The notes beneath the pieces are model-generated. The model worked only from the letters and a program-made list of their open reading frames with translations. It had not been told where the DNA came from and did not search any database. A stretch of 64,000 bases of DNA. Origin: Fulvimarina endophytica. GTDB lineage: Bacteria > Pseudomonadota > Alphaproteobacteria > Rhizobiales > Rhizobiaceae. The stretch lies in assembly GCF_003403015.1 (NCBI RefSeq), contig NZ_QURL01000005.1:434001-498000 (forward strand), written 5' to 3'. A program made the position numbers and the translations under genes. The number at the start of each line of letters is the position of its first letter. Position 1 is the stretch's first letter. Below are positions 58,452 to 64,000 of this stretch, one piece after another.

Positions 58452-59977
58452 GCCGGCACGGTTCCAAGACCCGCATCCTCGATCATCAGCCCGGCCGTCG
58501 CCTTGGCCGAGCCGACGACACCGGGCACGCCCGCGCCCGGATGGGTGCCGGCACCGACGATGTAGAGGTTCGGGATCTTGTCGTCGCGATTGTGGGGGCG
58601 GAACCAGGCGCTTTGGGTCAGGACCGGGTCCAGCGAGAAGGCCGAGCCGAGATGGGCGTTCAGCTCCGTGCGGAAATCCTCGGGCGTGAAGATGCGGCTG
58701 GTCACGAGATCGTCCTTCAGGCCCGGAATGTAGCGCTCCTCCAGATAATCGAAGATCCGGTCGCGATATTTCGGCCCCTCCACGGACCAGTCGATCTCGG
58801 CATTGCCGAGATGGGGCACGGGAGACAGGACGTAGAAGGAGCCCATGCCCTCCGGCGCGAGCGAGGGGTCGGTGACGCAAGGATTGTGGAGATAGAGCGA
58901 GAAGTCGCCGGCAAGCTCCTTGCCCTTGAAGATCTCGTCGATCAGCGGCCGGTAGCGCGGCCCGAAGCAGACCGTGTGATGGGCGATGTCCGGCCGGTGG
59001 GTCTTCAGGCCGAAATAGATGACGAAGAGCGACATGGAGAAGCGCTTCTTCTTCAGCGCAGCCCCGTGCTTCTCGCCGCGTTCGCTCTTCCCCATGAGCT
59101 TGGCATAGGTGTGGACCACATCGGCATTCGAGGCGACGAGATCGGCCTTGAAGATCTCGCCGGCACGGGTGCGCACGGCCGTCGCCCGGCCGTTCTCGAT
59201 GGTGATCTCGTCGATCTCGGCATTGAGCGCGACGGTTCCGCCGAGATCGGTGAAGAGCTTCACCATGCCGCGCACGAGAGCCCCGGTCCCGCCCTTCGGG
59301 AAGAACACGCCCCATTTGCGCTCCAGCGCATGGATCAGCGCGTAGATCGAGGAGGTCGCGAAGGGATTGCCGCCGACGAGCAGGGAATGGAAGGAGAAGG
59401 CCTGCCGGAGCTGGTCGTCCTTGATGAACTGGGACACCTTCGAATAGACCGAGCGATAGGCTTCGAGGCGCATCAGCTGGGGCGCCGCGCGCATCATGTC
59501 CTTGAAGGCGAGGAAGGGCACGGTGCCGAGCTTCTCGTATCCCTCGTGGAAGACGTCGCGCGAATAGGCGAGGAACCGGCGATAGCCCTCGACATCCTCG
59601 GGGCTCTTCGCGCCGATCTGCCGGTCGAGATCCTCCTGATCATCGGCATAGTCGAAGACGAAGCCGTCTTCCCAGGCGAGCCGGTAGAACGGCTTGACCG
59701 GCAGAAGCTCCACATAGTCGCTCAGTTTTGCGCCGGCCGTCTCGAACAACTCTTCGAGCGCCGAGGGATCGGTGATGACGGTCGGCCCGGCATCGAAGGT
59801 GAAGCCCTTGTCCTCGTAGACATAGGCCCGGCCGCCCGGCTTGTCGCGCTTTTCCAGAAGCGTCGTCGAAATGCCCGCCGCCTGCAGGCGGATGGCGAGG
59901 GCGAGCCCACCGAAGCCTGCCCCGATGACGACGGCGCTCTTCGCCGGTGTGAATCCGTTCTGCGGCATCTGGTTCAT
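58448..59977 (-). CDS. crtI: Phytoene desaturase
   Basis: FAD-dependent four-step desaturation of phytoene to lycopene. It has 509 residues. The N-terminal dinucleotide motif AVVIGAGFGGLALAIRLQ is near residues 15-32, with GGRAYVYEDKGFTFDAGPTV following. The C-terminal CrtI signature is GAGTHPGAGVPGVVGSAKAT near residue 478. ATG 59977 overlaps the crtY stop as ATGA, a clear coupling; an ATG three codons later is less likely. The middle gene of the carotenoid operon. Confidence 0.95.
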   Translation of the reverse strand: MNQMPQNGFTPAKSAVVIGAGFGGLALAIRLQAAGISTTLLEKRDKPGGRAYVYEDKGFTFDAGPTVITDPSALEELFETAGAKLSDYVELLPVKPFYRLAWEDGFVFDYADDQEDLDRQIGAKSPEDVEGYRRFLAYSRDVFHEGYEKLGTVPFLAFKDMMRAAPQLMRLEAYRSVYSKVSQFIKDDQLRQAFSFHSLLVGGNPFATSSIYALIHALERKWGVFFPKGGTGALVRGMVKLFTDLGGTVALNAEIDEITIENGRATAVRTRAGEIFKADLVASNADVVHTYAKLMGKSERGEKHGAALKKKRFSMSLFVIYFGLKTHRPDIAHHTVCFGPRYRPLIDEIFKGKELAGDFSLYLHNPCVTDPSLAPEGMGSFYVLSPVPHLGNAEIDWSVEGPKYRDRIFDYLEERYIPGLKDDLVTSRIFTPEDFRTELNAHLGSAFSLDPVLTQSAWFRPHNRDDKIPNLYIVGAGTHPGAGVPGVVGSAKATAGLMIEDAGLGTVPA

Positions 59978-61155
59978 GCGACCGCCCCTTCGACGGAATT
60001 GGGCGAGATCACCTTGAGGGCGGAGATCACCCCCACCGGCGGCTTGCCGGTGAGAATGCGCACCTTGTCGCTCGCCGCGAGCTTGGCCGCGTAGAAACGG
60101 GAGACGACCGGCTCCGGCAGGCGATAGAAGTGCTGGAGGATGACGTAGCGCTTCAAGGGATCGCCCGCGAGATAGAGGAACCGGTTGAGCATACGGAAGA
60201 ATCTGCGCTGTTTCCAAGCCTCGCAGGAGTGGCGACGTGTCGCGGCGAAAAGAGCCTCGGCCGAATGCTCGGGAAGGCCGGCGACGAGATCGGCGAGATG
60301 GACGGCGTCCGGCAGCGAATAGCCGGTGGTCGGATGGAACAGCGCCGCGTTGAGACCGCTGGCCGCTATCCCGTTCTTCTCCGACCAGAACGCCTCGATA
60401 TCGCCGGCAAGGGCGATGGGCAGGACGCCGTCCTCCTCGCGCACGACACGCCCCGCCGGCCAGCCCTTGGCCTTGCGGTAAAGATCGATATTGCGGCGGA
60501 TCTCGTCGCGGTCGAGCGCTTCGCCATCGGCATAATAGGTATCCTCGACGAGAAGCCGGGTCGGTGTCATCGGCAGGAGATAGACGAAGCGATACCCATC
60601 GGCCTGGGGCACCGTGGCGTCCATGATGACCGGGCGCTCGACCCCGTGGGGGGCTTCGAACTCGATCTCCTGACCGAGGAACTTCTGGAAGCCGAGCGTG
60701 AGGTGCGGGCTCGGACGGTGGCCCCGGCCGTCGATCACTGCGCCGGCCTCGATGCGTTCGCCGCCCGAGAGAACCACGTGCCGGGCGCCCACCTCTTCGA
60801 CACGAACGCCCGTACGGATCCGGTCGGCGAGCGTCCGCGTGACATGGTCTCTGAAGAGATCCGACGAAATGCTCAGATAGCCCGTCGACAGATGCCGATA
60901 TCGATCGGGAAAATGGACCTCGTTCGTCGGCCAGCGATGGGCGACGAAAGGCTGCGTCCAGGCATGTTCGGCGGGCGTCAGGTCGTGCTCGTGATAGGAC
61001 CAGGTGTGGTTGCCGCCGATCGCCTCGCCGGCCTCGAGCACGAGAACGCGCAGATCGGGCCGCAACTGCGCGAGGCGCCAGGCGATGAGGCCGTTGGCGA
61101 GGCCGCCGCCCACGAGGACGAGGTCGGCGGTTTCCCGATGTTCATTCAACGCCAC
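59974..61155 (-). CDS. crtY: Lycopene beta-cyclase
   Basis: Closes both ends of lycopene to form beta-carotene. It has 393 residues. The N-terminal dinucleotide-binding VLVGGGLANGLIAWRL is near residues 13-28, and the CrtY-type PRYRHLSTGYLSISS region, FVYLLPMTP, VEDTYYAD and FHPTTGYSLPDAVHLAD are conserved. It is the first gene of crtY-crtI-crtB, so its promoter should lie in 61156-61466. No crtZ, crtW or crtX is present nearby, so the downstream pigment cannot be told from this window. Confidence 0.95.
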   Translation of the reverse strand: MALNEHRETADLVLVGGGLANGLIAWRLAQLRPDLRVLVLEAGEAIGGNHTWSYHEHDLTPAEHAWTQPFVAHRWPTNEVHFPDRYRHLSTGYLSISSDLFRDHVTRTLADRIRTGVRVEEVGARHVVLSGGERIEAGAVIDGRGHRPSPHLTLGFQKFLGQEIEFEAPHGVERPVIMDATVPQADGYRFVYLLPMTPTRLLVEDTYYADGEALDRDEIRRNIDLYRKAKGWPAGRVVREEDGVLPIALAGDIEAFWSEKNGIAASGLNAALFHPTTGYSLPDAVHLADLVAGLPEHSAEALFAATRRHSCEAWKQRRFFRMLNRFLYLAGDPLKRYVILQHFYRLPEPVVSRFYAAKLAASDKVRILTGKPPVGVISALKVISPNSVEGAVA

Positions 61156-61466
61156 GTCGCCTTCAGCTCCATTTCATCGCACCGCCTGCATGCTGCCGAC
61201 CCGCAAGGTCGCGAGAGACCTTCGGGCATTCGCGTCCCAGAGGATCATCTAGGACGAATTGCGGTGCGCCGGAACCGGGAAACGATCTTCGGACCTCACG
61301 CAGCGCGTCGCCGCTGCCGGAAAGTCGCACCGCTTTCAGGCCTCCTGACGACATAAGAAGGGGTTTTCTCCTCTCAAGCCGACCTTCGGGCGAGATGGAG
61401 AGGCAGAACGACGCAAGGGGGCGATGACCCGTTCGGACAGACGCGCGAAGGTCGGCCGAGGCCCGG
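61156..61466. other. Region upstream of crtY, no gene seen
   Basis: 311 bases between the crtY start and the HisA-like stop, both on the minus strand. It should carry the crtYIB promoter and the HisA-like gene 3' end. I see no intrinsic terminator with a T-run, no homology-bearing frame, and no distinct operator. A longer open frame crossing it overlaps the HisA-like gene in another frame and is considered spurious. Confidence 0.5.
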
Positions 61467-62177
61467 TCAAGCGCCCCGCTCAGGCTCAACGCGAATCGCC
61501 CCCGAGTGCAGCGCGCTCGCAACCAGCGCGCCCGCGATCCCCATCTCGCCCAGACGTCGAAGATCCTCCTCGCCGCGAACGCCGCCGGCGGCGAAGAGAC
61601 GCCCATTGCCCATCGCCCGGCGCACCTCCGCCAATCGCTCGAAATCCGGCCCGAGGCTCCGGCCGACATTTCGCATGGACATCAGGACGACGTCGCTCGG
61701 CCAGCGGTCCGCATCCTCCCGGATTTCGGGCAGGCCGCGATAGCCTTCCGGCCCGTAATCGAGGGAGAGGACGAAGGGCGAATTCCCCTCCGATGCGGCG
61801 CCGCGCTCGGGAAGCTGTTCGCAGAGCGTTTCGGTTCCGAGCACGGCCAGCATCCGCGATCCCGCTCCGAGGGTCTTCAGGAAAGCGTCGGCCTCGTCGA
61901 CGGAGCGAAAGCCGCCATCGAGCCAGAAGGTGATCTCGGGAAAGGCATCGATCAGGTCGCAGAGCCGGTCTCTCTGCGGCGCCTGGTGCATGATCGCGTC
62001 GAGATCGGCGATGTAGAAGACGTTTGCGCCGGTGACGCGCCGGAGCCCGGCTACCACGGCCGTTGCGTCGGCACTCTCGGCGAGCGGCGTTTCGATGGGC
62101 CGATAGCTTTCGCGCTCGCCGCCCCGCCCCTTCACGACGAGTCCGTTCATCAGGTCGATCACCGGGATCAGTTGCAT
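61467..62177 (-). CDS. HisA-like TIM-barrel protein (H4MPT/C1-associated type)
   Basis: A 236-residue (beta-alpha)8 protein of the HisA/HisF superfamily. The start MQLIPVIDLMNGLVVKG keeps the HisA-type Asp in PVIDL near residue 8, and LSLDYG near residue 138 holds the second-half Asp. FWLDGGFRSVDEAD and FAAGGVRGEEDLRRL are phosphate-binding segments typical of the family. Normal HisA sits in a his operon; this gene instead lies 78 bases from an MfnF-like gene. Proteins of this kind accompany tetrahydromethanopterin/methanofuran genes in methylotrophs. The exact reaction is unknown. Confidence 0.78.
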   Translation of the reverse strand: MQLIPVIDLMNGLVVKGRGGERESYRPIETPLAESADATAVVAGLRRVTGANVFYIADLDAIMHQAPQRDRLCDLIDAFPEITFWLDGGFRSVDEADAFLKTLGAGSRMLAVLGTETLCEQLPERGAASEGNSPFVLSLDYGPEGYRGLPEIREDADRWPSDVVLMSMRNVGRSLGPDFERLAEVRRAMGNGRLFAAGGVRGEEDLRRLGEMGIAGALVASALHSGAIRVEPERGA

Positions 62178-62255
62178 GGATGTCGAGATCCCCTGTCTTT
62201 CGCGATCGATGATGCTATGAGGCGCATCGATCATGAAACCGCATCGAGGCGCGCA

Positions 62256-63287
62256 ATGGCACGGGCATTGGGTTGGGATATCGGCGGGGCGCATCTGAAG
62301 GCCGCGCTCACCGAAGACGACCGGGTGATTAAGGTCTGGCAGAAGGTAACGCCGATCTGGCGCGATTTCGATAGTCTCAGTGCGGCCGTCGACGAGATCG
62401 AGGAGGAGGCCGGCGACGTGTCGGTCCATCTCGTGACGATGACCGGCGAGGTCTCGGATCATTTCCCCTCGCGCCGGACGGGCGTCGAACGGATCGCCCG
62501 CGTCATCGCCGAGCGGCTTTCCGGCGATATCCGCCTCTATGGCGGCGCGGCGGGTTTTCTTTCGCTGGGCGACGCCCGCTCCAACATCTTCGATATCGCC
62601 TCGGCCAACTGGCATGCGAGCGCGACCCTCGCCGCCTCCCGGATCGAGGAAGCGCTGTTCATCGACATGGGCTCGACGACCACCGACCTCGTCCCGGTCT
62701 CCGAGAAGAAGGTCTGGGCCAAGGGCCATACGGACCGGGACCGGCTGGCATCCGGCGAACTCGTCTATCAGGGCTATACGCGAACGGCGCTCATGGCGGT
62801 TGCGCGGGACGTGCCGTTCGTCGGCCGCTCGATCCCGGTCATGAACGAGCTCTTCGCCACCATGGCCGATGTCCAGCGCGTGATCGGGGTTCTCGACGAG
62901 GCCGACGATCTGCACGAGGCGGCCGATGGCGGCGACAAGACGATCGAGGGCTCGCGCAAGCGCATCGCCCGCATGGTGGGAATGGATGCGGTGGACGCGC
63001 GCGACGGGGCCTGGGAGTGGCTGGCTCACGCCTTCGCGGAAGCGCAGGTGCGGGCGATCCACGATGCCGCGCTGAAGGTTCTGTCGCGCGACGAACTGAC
63101 CGACGACGCCCCCCTCGTCGTCGCCGGAGCCGGCCGTCCGGTGCTGAAACGCCTCGCCGCGCGTCTCGATCGCGGCGTCGTCGATTTCTCGGATCTGATC
63201 GATTGCCCCTCGGACCTGCGCGACGGCATCTGCCGGGCGGCACCCGCCTGCGCCCTCGCCGTTCTTGCCAACGAAAAACCGGCCTGA
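62256..63287 (+). CDS. H4MPT-linked C1-pathway protein, MfnF-like (ASKHA/hydantoinase A-type)
   Basis: A 343-residue ATP-binding-fold protein. GWDIGGAHLKAAL near residues 6-18 is phosphate motif 1, FIDMGSTTTDLVPV near residues 133-146 is phosphate motif 2, and VVAGAGRPVLKRLA near residue 287 is the adenosine motif. This set matches proteins called H4MPT-linked C1 transfer pathway protein and MfnF, which joins building blocks of methanofuran. GAGG six bases before ATG 62256 supports this start; ATG 62217 is an alternative. Divergent from the HisA-like gene. Confidence 0.8.
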   Translation: MARALGWDIGGAHLKAALTEDDRVIKVWQKVTPIWRDFDSLSAAVDEIEEEAGDVSVHLVTMTGEVSDHFPSRRTGVERIARVIAERLSGDIRLYGGAAGFLSLGDARSNIFDIASANWHASATLAASRIEEALFIDMGSTTTDLVPVSEKKVWAKGHTDRDRLASGELVYQGYTRTALMAVARDVPFVGRSIPVMNELFATMADVQRVIGVLDEADDLHEAADGGDKTIEGSRKRIARMVGMDAVDARDGAWEWLAHAFAEAQVRAIHDAALKVLSRDELTDDAPLVVAGAGRPVLKRLAARLDRGVVDFSDLIDCPSDLRDGICRAAPACALAVLANEKPA

Positions 63288-63327
63288 TCGAGGCTTGCCC
63301 CGAGCGGCGTCGGCGCAGCCTCGCCGC

Positions 63328-64000
63328 TCAGCACTCCGGCAGGTTGACCGCGAGACCCCCGAGCGAGGTTTCCTTGTAGCGGTCCGACATGTCGATCCCG
63401 GTCTGGCGCATGGTCTCGATGCAGTTGTCGAGCGGCATGAAATGCGTGCCGTCGCCGTGAAGTGCGAGGGAGGCGGCCGAGACCGCCTTGATCGCCCCGA
63501 AACCGTTGCGCTCGATGCACGGCACCTGGACGAGGCCGTTCACCGGATCGCAGGTCATGCCGAGGTGATGTTCGAGCGCGATCTCGGCCGCGTTCTCCAC
63601 CTGCTCGTTGGTGCCGCCGAGGGCGGCACACAGGCCCGCCGCCGCCATCGCCGAGGCCGATCCCACTTCGCCCTGACATCCGACTTCCGCCCCGGAGATC
63701 GAGGCATTGTGCTTGACGAGCGCGCCGATCGCCGCCGCCGCCAGGAGGAAGGTTCGAATGCCCTCGTCGCTCGCACCGATGCAGTGATCGCGATAATAGC
63801 GGATGACCGCCGGCACGACGCCGGCCGCCCCATTGGTGGGCGAGGTCACCACCCGGCCGCCGCTCGCATTTTCCTCGTTGACCGCCATGGCGTAGACCGA
63901 GAGCCAGTCGCTCTTGGAATAGGGTTGCGTCTGGTTGCGCAATTCGTCGGCGCGCAGGCGCTCGGCGATCGCCTTGGCGCGGCGCTTCACCTTCAGCCCG
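63328..64000 (-). CDS. sdaA: L-serine dehydratase (N-terminus beyond window)
   Basis: Fe-S enzyme deaminating L-serine to pyruvate and ammonia. Only the C-terminal part, about 223 codons, is here; the frame remains open to position 64000, reading GLKVKRRAK at the edge. Conserved SDH_alpha features are [37 protein letters not shown] and [19 protein letters not shown], holding the cluster-binding Cys residues. [11 protein letters not shown] is a typical C-terminus. A GTG at 63990 is only an internal codon. Convergent with the MfnF-like gene, 40 bases apart. Confidence 0.92.
   Translation of the reverse strand, partial: GLKVKRRAKAIAERLRADELRNQTQPYSKSDWLSVYAMAVNEENASGGRVVTSPTNGAAGVVPAVIRYYRDHCIGASDEGIRTFLLAAAAIGALVKHNASISGAEVGCQGEVGSASAMAAAGLCAALGGTNEQVENAAEIALEHHLGMTCDPVNGLVQVPCIERNGFGAIKAVSAASLALHGDGTHFMPLDNCIETMRQTGIDMSDRYKETSLGGLAVNLPEC

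Noticed and set aside
61163..61669. 168-codon minus-strand frame upstream of crtY
   Set aside because: It overlaps the HisA-like gene in a different frame and is Arg/Ser-rich, without family features.

Overview
The window looks like a chromosomal segment of a high-G+C alphaproteobacterium, most likely of the order Hyphomicrobiales (Rhizobiales). This rests on the cho/bet choline-sulfate locus, the ubiE-ubiB-coaBC-dut block next to mutM, tightly coupled ATGA gene junctions, and carotenoid genes beside proteins of the kind found in tetrahydromethanopterin/methanofuran-linked C1 metabolism. An Aurantimonadaceae-like or related methylotrophy-capable lineage would fit, but that placement is an inference. 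I see no insertion sequence, prophage, integrase or CRISPR array; gene density is high and the style is uniform.

Layout. 1-4386 (minus): cobalamin corrin-ring operon, cbiX with a very long His-rich tail, cobI, a CbiG-CobJ fusion, and cobM cut by the window edge; a possible degenerate B12 riboswitch lies upstream. 4619-7515 (minus): choline ABC transporter choX-choW-choV. 7652-13551 (plus, divergent): betI, betC, a glutathione-transferase-like gene, betB and betA, which together turn choline-O-sulfate or choline into glycine betaine. 13750-22880: a YfcC-type transporter, a 2-hydroxyacid dehydrogenase, an SH3-domain exported protein, fmt-truA-recG, glutaminase and a DUF502 membrane protein. 23183-29314: an isolated molybdopterin-binding hydroxylase subunit, cysK, a membrane diguanylate cyclase, dut and coaBC. 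29489-33845: ubiB, ubiE, divergent mutM and an enoyl-CoA hydratase. 33995-34070: tRNA-Ala(CGC).

34441-42078 (plus) is a nucleoside import and salvage operon: a BMP-type binding protein, ATPase and two permeases, followed by purine nucleoside phosphorylase, deoC and deoA; transaldolase follows separately. 43305-49135 (minus) is the most unusual block: a HAD-UbiA fusion, a DprE1-like FAD oxidase, an SMR-type small transporter, a sugar-nucleotide-type epimerase/dehydrogenase and a class III aminotransferase. The first two resemble the decaprenylphosphoryl-ribose/arabinose pathway; the last three suggest a modified, possibly aminated, lipid-linked pentose that is flipped across the membrane. No glycosyltransferase is present, so the acceptor is unknown.

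49314-57386: ferredoxin-NADP reductase, a DUF3429 membrane protein, a LivJ-like binding protein coupled to a P1-family peptidase, purB, a tiny membrane protein, an EEP-family phosphatase/nuclease and a cardiolipin synthase. 57399-61155 (minus): crtY-crtI-crtB for beta-carotene formation. 61467-63287: a HisA-like TIM barrel and, divergently, an MfnF-like ASKHA protein, both of the type found with H4MPT/methanofuran genes. The window ends inside an L-serine dehydratase gene.
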